A stretch of DNA of 64,000 nucleotides from Corbicula japonica (taxonomy: Eukaryota; Mollusca; Bivalvia; Venerida; Cyrenidae): the NCBI GenBank assembly GCA_038501625.1, contig JAZAYU010000010.1:9631380-9695379 (forward strand), given 5' to 3'. The position numbers and the translations under genes are program-made. Numbering within the stretch: the stretch's first letter is position 1; each line of letters begins with the position of its first letter. Shown here in pieces: positions 22,579 through 33,254 of this stretch. The notes beneath the pieces were generated by a model, which saw only the letters and a list, made by a program, of their open reading frames with translations, made no database searches and had not been told where the DNA came from.

Positions 22579-22888
22579 CTGCACAAATTGCTGTATATGC
22601 ATCGAAATACGGAAGCAGGTAATAATTCTCTTGTACCATCACTTCTTGTGGTACTGAAGCAATTCCCCGAAGCTCATCGAGATAATAGTTTGAACCAATC
22701 CCGAGCACGACAATTTTGTAATTCCTCTGCTTGGCAAGCAACGCCTGGTACTTTGTTTCGAAGGTGTTGCGCGAGATACCATCTGTGACAATGAAGATTA
22801 CTCTAGCGATGTTTGGTCGAGCCAAGTCTTTTAACCTTTTACTTGCCATCTCTAAAGCACTTGCTGTGTTTGTACTCAAGTCACCGCC
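22579..22888 (-). CDS. Exon X13: end of VWA module c
   Basis: 310 nt. It encodes GGDLSTNTASALEMASKRL with the metal-site Thr, ARVIFIVTDGISRNTFETKY with intact TDG, KIVVLGIGSNYYLDELRGIA and a closing helix ending AICA. Module c thus keeps its full metal site apart from the Ser-to-Thr change in X11. Acceptor TACCTTGCAG, donor GCAG|GTAAAT. Confidence 0.9.
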
Positions 22889-22929
22889 CTGCAAGGTAAA
22901 ATTAACACTTTACCCTATGGATACACAGT

Positions 22930-23168
22930 TAACCCTTTCCTCAATAAATACGCATTTTTACGCATGTGCCACCAATGTAGGTCCAGATCAACCGGCACAT
23001 TCGTGCCGTGTGATCAGCATCTGAACTGGTCACATTTTAGACAGAATTAACCTAACAAATCAAAAAGCAAACAGTGCAGATCCTGATCAAATGGCAGAGA
23101 TGTGCCAGCTGATCTGGATCTACACTGTTCGCCCACGCAATAACGGTGTGTCTATGGGGGAAAGGGTA
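22930..23168. mobile_element. P-type foldback MITE
   Basis: Full length, 42 bp from X13. Confidence 0.8.
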
Positions 23169-23264
23169 AACTTGCATTAATCTTAAGTGTTACAAATGAT
23201 GATGCTGATAACTACACTTGTCAATTTTAGATATATTAGCTTAACCCTTTCCTCCATAGACCTC

Positions 23265-24108
23265 CGAGTATTACCGGTAAATGAATAGAGCAAGTACTTT
23301 TAAAAATATATGCAACATTAAGTTTTAAGTTAAAGTTGCATTTGAAAGGGGCATAACTCAAAAAATAGTGAAACAGGAGTTATGGTTCTTGTTTTAGCAA
23401 TGTTGTTGTTGATGAAGATGATACCGTATAATGGGTATTTTTCGCGAGCATAATATTTTCGCTATTTTCGCGACCGACGTGAATTCGCTAAAATTAAAAA
23501 CGCTAAAAATTCCCAACAACGTAGGCGTCAATTTCTGTGAGCGCAAATTCGCTAAAATAAAAACCGCGAAAATTAAAATTACGACAAAATCGCGAAATTT
23601 TTCGATCGCGAAAATAACCCATTATACGGTATATTCCAAGCATTAAGTGAATAGGACAAGTACTTTCAAAGTTTAAGTCAACATTAAGTTTCATGTTAAA
23701 GTTGCATTTAAAAGGGGCATAACTCTAAAAATAGTCAAATAGGAGTAATGATTCTTAATGTAACTGATGTTGTTGTTTATGAAAATGATAATTTCCAAGT
23801 ATTAAGTGAATAGGACAAGTACTTTCAAAGTTATAGGCAAATTTAGTTTCATGTTAAGTTGCATTTGAAAGGGGCATAACTCATAAAATGTTGAAATTGG
23901 ATCATTCTTGTTGTCACAGATGGCGTTGTTCATGCTGATGATATATTCCAAGTATGAAGTGAATAGGACAAGTTCTTTCAAAGTTATAGGCAACATTAAG
24001 TTTCATGTCAAAGCTGGGGGACTACCGGATGCCGCCGCTGCCAATGATGCCGCTGACGTCGCCGGTCAATAGGATCCCTATGTGTCTACCAGCTATCGCA
24101 GGCGACAC
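23265..24108 (+). mobile_element. Tandem-core element of about 155-bp units, host of a MITE
   Basis: About three and a half units around GGGGCATAACTC and GAATAGGACAAGTACTTTCA, then GCCGCCGCTGCC...GACGTCGCCGG tail. It splits a P-type foldback (arm at 23243-23262, remainder at 24109-24215) and is itself split by the 206-bp MITE. Confidence 0.75.
23424..23629. mobile_element. Palindromic MITE (206 bp)
   Basis: Ends CCGTATAATGGGTATTTTTC and its mirror, flanked by TA (23422-23423, 23630-23631). It interrupts one unit of the tandem element at 23265-24108, whose other units read GATGATATATTCCAAG at this point. Rich in CGCGAAAA motifs. Confidence 0.82.
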
Positions 24109-24215
24109 AAAAAGCGAACATTGCAGATCCTGATCAGACGGCAGGGATGTGCCATCTGATCAGGATCTACAATGTTGGCCCATGCCATAAAGGCGTATAT
24201 ATGGAGGAAAGGGTT
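24109..24215. mobile_element. P-type foldback MITE, right part of a split copy
   Basis: Continues the arm at 23243-23262; ends ATATGGAGGAAAGGGTT. Confidence 0.72.
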
Positions 24216-24254
24216 CAGAGTTGAATACATTTACAACTATCAAATCAGAGCCCA

Positions 24255-24388
24255 AGGTTATAAAGCTATGCATGGAAACCAGTCTCAAATCTCAAGCATC
24301 TGATTGGCTGAAATGGCAACCAGTTGCCATTTCAGCCAATCAGATGCTTGAGATTTGAGACTGGTTTCTAATCTCAGCTTTATAACCT
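24255..24388. mobile_element. Hairpin MITE, copy 2
   Basis: 134 bp, same arms (AGTCTCAAATCTCAAGCATC), loop GGCAACCAGTTGCC. Confidence 0.85.
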
Positions 24389-25043
24389 TCAGCCCAGAAA
24401 TTCATACATTCTGTACATTTCTAGGTAAACTTCTGATTTCAGCAGTATACAGACTGTATCTTTCTACAAATTTCTATTTGAATTAGATATTGACCCAGCA
24501 AGTGAGCACAGCAATACTTCACAAGATGCCGATCACATCTTTAAGATATGCCACTACAATCAGAAGACACAGTCTTTTACTTCCAAACAAGGTCTTGCTG
24601 TCAATTAAATTTTTGTCATTGCAGGTTCATTCTCCTTGCAGAAATTAAACAGAAAATGTCGTTTTCTAAATATTATAAAGTTTCGAATGATATAGGTAGC
24701 GCTAAAGCAATAAAAAGTGTGGCTTAAAGTAAAGCAACCTGAAGGTGTGAATAACTATGAATAGTGTTCTGTCTATTTAACAATCAAAATATCACTGGCC
24801 ATGAAACACGTTTGACTCTTTGGCTACAAGCCAAAATCTAACTGAAATAAAAATTCTAGTAAGAGTTACAGCCCTTGAATACACTTACCAGTACTAAATC
24901 AGAAATTCACATATCTAGTACAGGGAAAACATTCCATTACCCGAGTACAACTACAACATTGAGGCACTTCCTTTGAATTCCTTGAAACTTCCCAATCCTG
25001 AATGTGACTGTATCACAGAGTTACTGCCCCTGAATACACTTAC

Positions 25044-25176
25044 CACCAGGTTCCTAATGGCAGCAACAACTTCAGTCTTGCTGGTAAGAAAGGTTGTAGC
25101 ATCTGCTTCCAATGTCACTTCTCCGATTCTAACAACTGATATACGTGTGTCAGCTACACCAGCACCAATCTGGAAT
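25044..25176 (-). CDS. Exon X12: VWA module c, second part
   Basis: 133 nt. It encodes FQIGAGVADTRISVVRIGEV, the strand after helix 1, then TFLTSKTEVVAAIRNLV. It matches the first part of X21 (FPVGVGVNNTRIAVVRIGEQ), where the same region is fused with the next exon. Acceptor TTTCATAG, donor GGTG|GTAAGT, phase 0 out. Confidence 0.87.
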
Positions 25177-25377
25177 CTATGAAAGAAAATATTTTCATAT
25201 CAAAATAATTTTACCTTCAAACTTACAGTCAAGTGATATATACATGTTTGTAGAAACATATTGCAATTTCAAACTTGTTGTCTTACATTCAGTGAATGTT
25301 TCTCACTATTCTGCCACTATGTTGTGAGTTGTGCCTGATTTGTGAAGTGGACTTACTTTCCATGAAATCTGGGCTGT

Positions 25378-25511
25378 AGGTTATAAAGCTGAGATTGGAA
25401 ACCAGCCTCAAATCTCAAGCATCTGATTGGCTGAAATGGCAACTGGTAGCCATTTCAGCCAATCAGATGCTTGAGATTTGAGACTGGTTTCCATGCTCAG
25501 TTTTATAACCT
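25378..25511. mobile_element. Hairpin MITE, copy 3
   Basis: 134 bp, arms AGGTTATAAAGCTGAG and mirror; lies in the intron between X11 and X12, 200 bp from X12. Confidence 0.85.
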
Positions 25512-26695
25512 TGGGCACTGGAAATCTGGAAATCCCATTCATAGTCTGAAAAAGTGTAATAATATATCCAAGTGTGAAGCTTAAAGCCTCAGCCCTAAAC
25601 TTAAGTAAGAATATACTATTGAAAAATCATATTTGTCCATATAGATTCCAAAATATAAACTCTCTAACAGAAAACAAAAGGTCCGATCAAATTCTTTCTT
25701 ATAGACGGGATTTTCAATGATATTGTTAAAATATCGTTAACAAACTTTTAAGAAGCTAAATATAGTGGAGGTATATTTAGCACCTATTTTTGACGAAGAG
25801 ACCACTTCATGCGGGATCTTGATTTCTGTGACCTTTTGGAAATCCTACTTTTGCTTTTAGTCGCGCGGACCAAATTTATTTTAGTAAATTAAAATTTTAT
25901 TAGCCCGAACTAATGCTACAAATTTGTGCCTATAGTTCCAAATACATGTAATATTTCATACAAGAGCGGTTAAATTGAAGTAATGCTGCTTTAACAAACT
26001 TTGTGACAATGCATTATGCAGGGTGATCAAGGGAAATAACTGTGTCAATGCCATGTGATAATAAAACTTTTTTCATGCTTAACTTAATCAAACATTTGAG
26101 TTGAAAATATGACATAATTGAACTCAACTACAGCTGTTGAACAGACAGTTATTTCTACATCATGAAAGCTTAAAGTTTGAGCACAGAATTGAGTTGAGAA
26201 CTAAAATGTTTTATAATTATGGGGCCTGAAATGAATCCTACAGCAGGACAATTGGTCAACTATACTGGAATTATAACTGTGTTTTTTTCCAATTTTAAAA
26301 ACCATTTTTTAATTTTAATACAGATTATAAACAAGATATATAGCTTGAATTACAATTCAGCACCACTTTGAGATATTTCTTGATACTACCGACTTTTCTT
26401 ACATGACATAATCAACATAAACTCTGAAATCTTTATTATGCAAAAAATGAAACAGATGTCTTTGACCTGGTTATAAATATATTTTTCATTCAGACCTTTA
26501 ACCCTTCACTCCATATTTACACATTTTTATGCATGTGCAATGCACATGATGATGATCCACAAATTTAAGAACCTACAAAAAAGAGTATCCATCAGAAAAT
26601 CTTGAAATTCTATGCCCATGAATACAAATATGAGTGCATCCGTGATAACTTAAGCTGAAATACTGACATGTGACAGATCCACTTTGACCACTTAC

Positions 26696-26807
26696 TTGTC
26701 TAGTTGAGCTATGAGGAAAACTTTGAGCAGATTGAACTGCAGAACACCGATACTGGCTGTGGAGTCTACCACCATTACTAGATCCATTGGAGTTTCACAC
26801 ACTCTAC
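26696..26807 (-). CDS. Exon X11: start of VWA module c
   Basis: 112 nt. It encodes RVCETPMDLVMVVDSTASIG, with metal motif D-S-T-A-S (DxTxS), then LQFNLLKVFLIAQLDK. The Cys before the first strand and the PMDL run are shared with X20 (VPMDLIFVIDATASIG), so modules c and f look like recent relatives. Acceptor CATCAG, donor ACAA|GTAAGT. Confidence 0.88.
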
Positions 26808-26877
26808 CTGATGAGAGAATTAAACTTTTGGTCTGAATGCACAAAAAACACTGTTGCCAGAAAAACTTGCTTCCTGA

Positions 26878-27117
26878 ACTCTTTACTTCTTATATACACC
26901 TTTTAAAGCATGTGCAAACAGTTATGATCGAGATCAGCCCGGACATCTGTCCCTTCTGATCAGGATCTGCCCAGTTCACTTCTTTGGTCAGAAATAACCT
27001 TTTAAATCAAAAAGAGAACAGATCAGAACCTGATCAGACAGCAAGGATGTGCCAGCTGATCTGGATCAACACTGATGGCCCATGCCATAAAGGTGTGTAT
27101 ATGGAGGAACGGGTTAA
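26878..27117. mobile_element. P-type foldback MITE
   Basis: Full length with right arm ATATGGAGGAACGGGTTAA. A fragment of another left arm lies at 26503-26545. Confidence 0.78.
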
Positions 27118-27187
27118 GAAGACGGTGGTTAAATTCTGACAGCATAGAATGATACACAAACATGACAGAATACTTTACTGTGTATTT

Positions 27188-27376
27188 CACAGACATGACG
27201 TATATTCCAAGTGTGACCAATGTAGATCTAGATCAGCCTACACGTGCTGTGGAATCAGGATTTCTACTGGTCCATTGTAGATTATTGTTAGGCTATTTTG
27301 ACCTAGAAGCAAACATTGTAGATCCCTATCAAACTGCATACATGTTTAGGCAAATCTGGATCTACAAAGGTTGCTG
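27188..27376. mobile_element. P-type foldback MITE, diverged
   Basis: GTAGATCTAGATCAGCC and AAATCTGGATCTAC mark the inner pairs; arms lost. Confidence 0.65.
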
Positions 27377-27505
27377 ATTTTATTGAACACATAATAATGA
27401 CGCTGGAAATACCTTATTATTTTATCTTAAAACCTATATTCCTATTTTTGGAATTAAAAAAAAACAGCCTATATTTTTTGTGGAAAGGAACAGAAAAAAA
27501 TGGCC

Positions 27506-27638
27506 CTAGAAAACTAAGATTGGAGACAAGACTCAAATCTCAAGCATCCGATTGGCTGAAATGACGATCAGTTTCGATTTCATCCAATCAGATGCTTGAG
27601 ACTTGAGACTGGTCTCCCGATTTAGTTTTGTGATCTTG
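27506..27638. mobile_element. Hairpin MITE, copy 4 (diverged)
   Basis: Outer arms weakened, inner arms AATCTCAAGCATCCGATTGG remain. Directly adjoins the 33-bp splice-donor array. Confidence 0.75.
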
Positions 27639-27659
27639 AACAAATGTTGCAGTGAATAT

Positions 27660-28364
27660 ACGACAGAAAATACTTACTCATGCAGTGAACAGCCGACAGA
27701 AAATACTTACTTATGCAGTGAACAAACAGAAAATACTTACTCATGCAGTGAACAAACAGAAAATACTTACTCATGCAGCGAACAGACGACAGAAAATACT
27801 TACTCATGCGGCGAACAGATGACAGAAAATTCTTACTCATGCAGTGAACAGACAACAGAAAATACTTACTTATGCAGTGAACAGACGACAGAAAATACTT
27901 ACTCATGCAGCAAACAGACGACAGAAAATACTTACTCATGCAGCGAACAGAAGACAGAAAATACTTACTCATGCAGTGAACAGAAGACAGAAAATACTTA
28001 CTCATGCAGTGAACAGACGACAGAAAATACTTACTCATGCAGTGAAAAGACCACAGAAAATACTTACTCATGCATTGAACAGACGACAAAAAATACTTAC
28101 TCATGCAGTGAACAGACGACAGAAAATACTTACTCATGCACTGAACAGACGACAGAAAATACTTAATCATGCAGTGAACAGACGACAGAAAATATTTACT
28201 CATGCAGCGAACAGACGACAAAAAATACTTACTTATGCAGTGAACAGATGACAGAAAATACTTACTCATACAGTGAACAGACGACAGAAAATACTTACTC
28301 ATGCAGCGAACAGACGACAGAAAATACTTTCTTATGCAATGAACAGATGACAGAAAACACTTAC
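27660..28364 (-). repeat. 33-bp minisatellite built from the X10 splice donor
   Basis: About 21 direct units of 33 bp (two of 30 bp) fill the start of the intron after X10. On the minus strand each unit carries TGCATGA then GTAAGTATTTTCTGT, so the last bases of X10, its GT donor and the first intron bases are repeated. Nearly all copies keep GTAAGT; clear exceptions are near 28165, 28195 and 28328. The X10 reading frame stays open across the array (repeat of about 11 residues with one Cys, core SKYFLSSVHCM). Confidence 0.92.
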
Positions 28365-28523
28365 TCATGCAATCTGTAAGACTGGTAGAGCCCTCAAATC
28401 TCGTGACAGGTTTATCGGTAGGACAACTAATACACGATGTCTTCCCACTTTCTGGCTGGTATGTACCAACGGCACATTTCAAACACTGAAGACCATTATT
28501 GTAGAATCCTGCATTGCAGTCAA
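28365..28523 (-). CDS. Exon X10: Cys-rich module 2 (GCC2/GCC3-like)
   Basis: 159 nt, the same length and phases as X9. It encodes DCNAGFYNNGLQCLKCAVGT, then YQPESGKTSCISCPTDKPV and ends in TDCM. The cysteine pattern matches X9 and X19. The donor ATGA|GTAAGT begins a 33-bp minisatellite of about 21 units, and the exon frame continues open through that array to about 27622. Confidence 0.86.
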
Positions 28524-28705
28524 CTGTTAAGAAATACAATGAAATGTTTCCAGATGAATCATTATATACATGTACTGGTCTAAATGAAAAAATTCATCAA
28601 ATGAACATTCTATTAGCATCAAATCGATTACAGGTCCTTTAATTTTATTTTACTATTGCACAGAATGTGAACAAAGTATTTCACTCAAAACCAACTTCAA
28701 AGTTT

Positions 28706-28850
28706 ATGACCCAGATTTTAGATTCATTAGATCACTTCTGACCAAGAAGCGAACAGAGTAAATCCTGATCAGATGGCATGGGAGTGCTGGCTGAGTGGAT
28801 CTACACTTTTCTCCCATGCCATAAGAGTAACACAACGGACCAAAGGGTTA
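28706..28850. mobile_element. P-type foldback MITE, right half
   Basis: GATTCATTAG...ACCAAGAAGCGAACAG through ACCAAAGGGTTAA. Confidence 0.65.
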
Positions 28851-28916
28851 ATTAAACAAATGTGTTATCAGATAATTATAAACTTAAAATTTGGTTCTGA
28901 TTAACCCTAAAGGGAG

Positions 28917-29101
28917 GTAACTTACTGATACACTGGGTATTGGATTATATGTAAAGGCAGGTAACTTACTGACACAGCGGGTATTGGATTATCTGTAAAG
29001 GCAGGTAACTTACAGCTACACTAGGCATTGGATTATCTGTAAAGGCAGGTAACTTACAGATACACTGGGCATTGGATAATCTGTAAAGGCAGGTAACTTA
29101 C
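28917..29101 (-). repeat. 44-bp minisatellite at the X9 splice donor
   Basis: Five donors occur at exact 44-bp spacing (plus-strand GTAAGT complements at 28919, 28963, 29007, 29051 and 29095); the last is the true X9 donor. Each unit also contains a pyrimidine-rich stretch ending CTGCCTTTACAG, so it holds both a donor-like and an acceptor-like site. The tail of X9 (CCCAGTGTATC) is copied in every unit. Confidence 0.9.
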
Positions 29102-29260
29102 TGATACACTGGGTATTGGTTGTTGTTCCATTGGTGAGTGTGGTGAGCCCAGGACCGCATGGAAAGCAAAACAGTTCCTCTGACAATGACTGATAGGTAC
29201 CCACTGGGCACACCTTGCACGCTAGATTTGTAGGATCTCGGTAACTGCCCGCCAAGCACT
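29102..29260 (-). CDS. Exon X9: Cys-rich module 1 (GCC2/GCC3-like)
   Basis: 159 nt. It encodes CLAGSYRDPTNLACKVCPVG, then TYQ, a spaced Cys pair (FCFPCGPG) and a final TQCI. The order C-x3-Y...C-x2-C-P-x-G-T-Y-Q...C-x2-C is that of the ephrin-receptor-like/GCC2-GCC3 module found beside VWA, sushi and EGF units in secreted proteins. The donor ATCA|GTAAGT is the first of five copies in a 44-bp minisatellite, described separately. Confidence 0.85.
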
Positions 29261-29292
29261 CTATAAAGCAAACCAGAGAATACATAGAACTG

Positions 29293-29468
29293 AAATACAG
29301 TTAAACCTGCCTTATCAGCCACCTTCATTCAGCAATGACCTGTCTTAAACAGCCAGTTTGACTATGTCCTTAACTGACATTTTTGTCTGTCTTAAACAGC
29401 CACCTGTGTTAAGCAGCCACTTTTTGTCACTCCCTTGGGTGGCTGCTGAATATAGGTTGGACTGTACT
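29293..29468. mobile_element. GCAGCCAC-type foldback element
   Basis: About 176 bp between ACAGTTAAACCTGCCTTATC and ATAGGTTGGACTGTAC; inner motif GTTAAGCAGCCAC. Adjoins exon X9 on its 5' side. Confidence 0.7.
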
Positions 29469-30334
29469 AGAAAATGAGTCCCTGGTGTTGTTGATTATAA
29501 TTATGATAAACATTTTTCTGGAAGGAAATTACCAGCTTTGTTTACATGTTTTCTGAAAGGTGATAGGATAAATAGACTAATAGGTTGGTGTCCATGTTGA
29601 AGCTGATACTGCTGTGCTCAGCATTTTTTTCAGATTCAGCATTTTGCTTGCCTGATAATCATCATTAGTGGCTCTTTTAATGTTTTTAAAGCCTTTTATG
29701 TGTTTGTTATTATTTAACTGTTTAAGCTCTAAGCAGGGACTTTGTCTAATCTGGGTCTTAACCCTTTCCACCATAGATTATATAGTTATTTGGTTTTTTG
29801 ACAGGGAATGTGAGGATATATTGCCGGTCTGGGTGTCATATTACCCGAGCCGCATACTGCAAAGACTTTTTCAGACAAAATTAATAAGAAAACATCGATT
29901 TTTCAATTATTTCGCTTATTTAATGCCGAACGGCTTAATTCCCCTCTGAGAACCTCAATAATTACATGTCTGACGTCATTAATTTACCTGCATGACGTCA
30001 CTTCTTTAGAAATTGAATGGACTATCCATTTGATTTTTATTCACAAAATTTGAGAATAATCTGATCGTTTTCAACGTTAAAAACATAACATAAATATTTT
30101 CTGTAACAATTTTAGTAATTCCTAAGCATACCGCTTTATAATTTACAAGATCGGCTTCAAATTATGCATTTTTACGGAAATTCAAAACAAAATGGCAGAC
30201 GACAACAAAAGGTGGGAGGCCAGACGGGGAAATTAAGGCACGTGCAGTTCATATCTACGGCCGATCCTTAAATACTGATATACATCAGCGGCAAATTATC
30301 CAATCAAATTCAAGGAAATTTCTTTGCAGTATAA

Positions 30335-30520
30335 TAAATAACTTTATTGCATGGGCGAACAGTGTAGATACAGATCAGTCGACACATCCGTGCCATCTGA
30401 TCAGGATCTGCACTGTTCATTATTTGATTTTTTAGGTTATTTCTGACCAAAGTGCGACCAATGCAGATCCTGATCAGACAGCATGTCGCACTGCTTAAAA
30501 ATGAGTATATTTGGAGAAAG
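30335..30520. mobile_element. P-type foldback MITE, right end missing
   Basis: TTTATTGCATGGGCGAACAG through GATCCTGATCAGACAGC. Confidence 0.75.
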
Positions 30521-30780
30521 GTGTTTTTATGGCCATTTTTGTGTTTGTTGTTATTTAACTGTTTAAGCTCCAAGCACAGAATCTGTGTTTTTTCATCATA
30601 GTAGACCAAGATCTGCCTGTATGTCTGTGTCTAATATGGGTCTTAACAAGCTGCTATCTAGCAATAAACTCCTGTAACTATGAACAATGAATTGTCTGGC
30701 CACAACTGATGGCCAGAGTAGTCTGTTACATTTATAAAGAGCTCAAAGGCTTTAAAATTGTATTAAAAAGTATTCTTAAA

Positions 30781-32768
30781 ACAAGAGGGCCATGATGGCC
30801 CTTATATCGCTCACCTGAGTACAAAAGTACTCTCAGCTTGTGGTTTCAGACAAGAAGATTTTTAAAGTTTTTCCTATATCAGTCTATATAAAATAAAGTG
30901 AACCCTGGGGCAGGGCCAATTTTGACCCCAGGGAAATCATTTGAACAATCTTTGAAGATTTCCACTAGAGGGTGCTAAATGCCAAATATCTAAGCTCTAG
31001 GCCTTGTGGTTTCAGACAAGAAGATTTTTAAAGTTTTTCCTATACAATTCTATATAAAATGAAGTGACCCCTGGGGCGGGGCCAATTTAGACCCCTGGGA
31101 AATAATTTGAACAATCTTTGTAGAGTTTCACAAGAGGATGCTTAATGCCAAATATCTAAGCTCTAGGCCTTGTGGTTTCAGACAAGAAGATTTTTAAAGT
31201 TTTTCCTATACAAGTCTATATAAAATGAAGTGACCCTTGGGGCGGGGCCAATTTAGACCCCTGGGAAATAATTTGAAAAATCTTTGTAGAGTTCCACTAG
31301 AGGATGCTAAATGCCATATATCTAAGCTCTAGGCCTTGTGGTTTCAGACAAGAAGATTTTTAAAGTCTTTCTTATACAAGTCTATATAAAATGAAGTGAC
31401 CCTTGGGGCGGGGCCAATTTAGACCCCTGGGAAATAATTTGAACAATCTTTGTGGAGTTTCACAAGAGGATGCTTAATGCCAAATATCTAAGCTCTAGGC
31501 CTTGTGGTTTCAGACAAGAAGATTTTTAAAGTTTTTCCTATATAAGTCTATATCAAATGAAGTGACCCCTGGGGCGGGGCCACTTTATACCCCAGGGAAA
31601 TAATTTGAACAATCTTTGTAGAGTTTCACAAGAGGATGCTTAATGCCAAATATCTTAGCTCTAGGCCTTGTGGTTTCAGACAAGAAGATTTTTAAAGTGT
31701 TTCCTATATAAGTCTATGTCAAATGAAGTGACCCCTGGGGCGGGGCCAATTTAGACCCCAGGGAAATAATTTGAACAATCTTTGTAGAGTTCCACTTGAG
31801 GATGCTAAATGCCAAATATCTAAGCTTTAGGCCTTGTGGTTTCAGACAAGAAGATTTTTAAAGTGTTTCCTATATAAGTCTATGTAAAATGAAGTGACCC
31901 CTGGGGCGGGGCCAATTTTAACCCTAGGGAAATAATTTGAACAATCTTTGTAGAGTTCCACTAGAGGATGCTAAATGCCAAATATCTAAGCTCTAGGCCT
32001 TGTGGTTTCAGACAAGAAGATTTTTATAGTTTTTCCTATACAAGTCTATATAAAATTAAGTGACCCCTGGGGCGGGGGCCAATTTTGACCCCAGGGAAAT
32101 AATTTGAACAATCTTTGTAGAGTTCCACTAGAGGGTGCTTAATGCCAAATATCTAAGCTCTAGGCCTTGTGGTTTCAGACAAGAAGATTTTTAAAGTTTT
32201 TCCTATATAAGTCTATGTAAAATGAAGTGACCCCTGGGGCGGGGCCAATTTTGACCCCAGGGAAATAATTTGAACAATCTTTGTAGAGTTCCACTAGAGG
32301 ATGCTAAATGCCAAATATCTAAGCTCTAGGCCTTGTGGTTTCAGACAAGAAGATTTTTAAAGTTTTTCCTATATAAGTCTATGTAAAATGAAGTGACCCC
32401 TGGGGCGGGGCCAATTTTGACCCCAGGGAAATAATTTGAACAATCTTTGTAGAGCTCCACTAGAGGATGCTAAATGCCAAATATCAAAGCTCTAGGCCTT
32501 GTGGTTTCAGACAAGAAGATTTTTAAAGTTTTTCCTTTCGGTTGCCATGGCAACCAGAGTTCTGCATGGAATTGATTTCTTTGAACAACTTTGGAAGAGC
32601 TTCATGCAAGGAACATACGTGGCAAGTTTCATCAAAATTGGCCAAGCCGTTTCAGAGAAGAAGTCGATTGAAGCAATTGTTGACGACGCACGACGCACGA
32701 CGGACGACGGACGACGGACATCAGGCGGCCACAAAAGCTCACCTTGTCACTATGTGACAGGTGAGCTA
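30781..32768 (+). mobile_element. Tandem-core element, 161-bp units, full length
   Basis: Begins ACAAGAGGGCCATGATGGCC, then about 10 units of 161 bp, the GGTTGCCATGGCAACC tail, the (ACGACGG)n microsatellite and the GCTCACC...GGTGAGC end. Sits in the intron between X8 and X9. Open frames inside it (for example 32499-32822) are not genes. Confidence 0.85.
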
Positions 32769-32897
32769 AAAATGTTTTGTTGTTACTTTATAAACTTAGA
32801 AAAACAAGATAAAATACTATAAGTTCATGCCACAAAATGTCATTCTGTTGCAGGAAATCTGGGTAATTTGTTGAATTTTTATTGTTCTTTTCATACA

Positions 32898-33110
32898 TTT
32901 TATCTCTTTACAACATAGATACATCTTCATTGTGTGTGCCTCCATTCCATCTTATCAGGATCAGCACTATTCGCTATTTTATTTAAAAGGTTATTTCTGA
33001 CCAAAACTTGAACAGTGCAGATCCTGTAGACAGCGCAGATAAGCCAGCTGATCTGGATCTGCACTGATTGCATACACTTAAAAAGGAATATGATTGGGGG
33101 AGAGGGTTGT
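32898..33110. mobile_element. P-type foldback MITE, partly deleted
   Basis: Inner pair GTGCAGATCCTG / CTGATCTGGATCTGCACTGA; 130 bp from X8. Confidence 0.7.
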
Positions 33111-33239
33111 ATCAGACTACTGATACATAAAAGCTGCCTCCAAAATATTGCATCTTTGCTTAAGAACATTTAATTATCATAAAATCAAATCACATCAGAA
33201 GTTTTCAAAATTTGAGGAAGAATGATCTTTATTACTTAC

Positions 33240-33254
33240 CTCCCTTTCTGATGA
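33240..33254 (-). CDS. Exon X8: 15-nt microexon
   Basis: 15 nt between a strong acceptor (TTTTATTTTCAG) and a strong donor (GGAG|GTAAGT). It supplies two bases, four codons and one base, so CK from X7 continues as F-I-R-K-G-E into the Cys-rich exon X9. X7 ends with one spare base and X9 needs one base, so skipping X8 would also keep frame. It may therefore be a cassette microexon. It was recognised by phase and splice-site fit only. Confidence 0.7.

Noticed and set aside
27603..28166. Plus-strand open frame of 187 codons (repeats of TENTYSCSEQ)
   Set aside because: It is the antisense of the 33-bp splice-donor array. A 33-bp unit free of stops gives long frames on both strands; no start context or unique domain.
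27660..28370. CRISPR-like look of regular 33-bp repeats
   Set aside because: No spacers: units are directly tandem, and the surrounding gene is eukaryotic with introns.
32499..32822. Plus-strand frame of 107 codons
   Set aside because: Lies in the tail of a tandem-core element; the same tail is at 630-842 with different frames.
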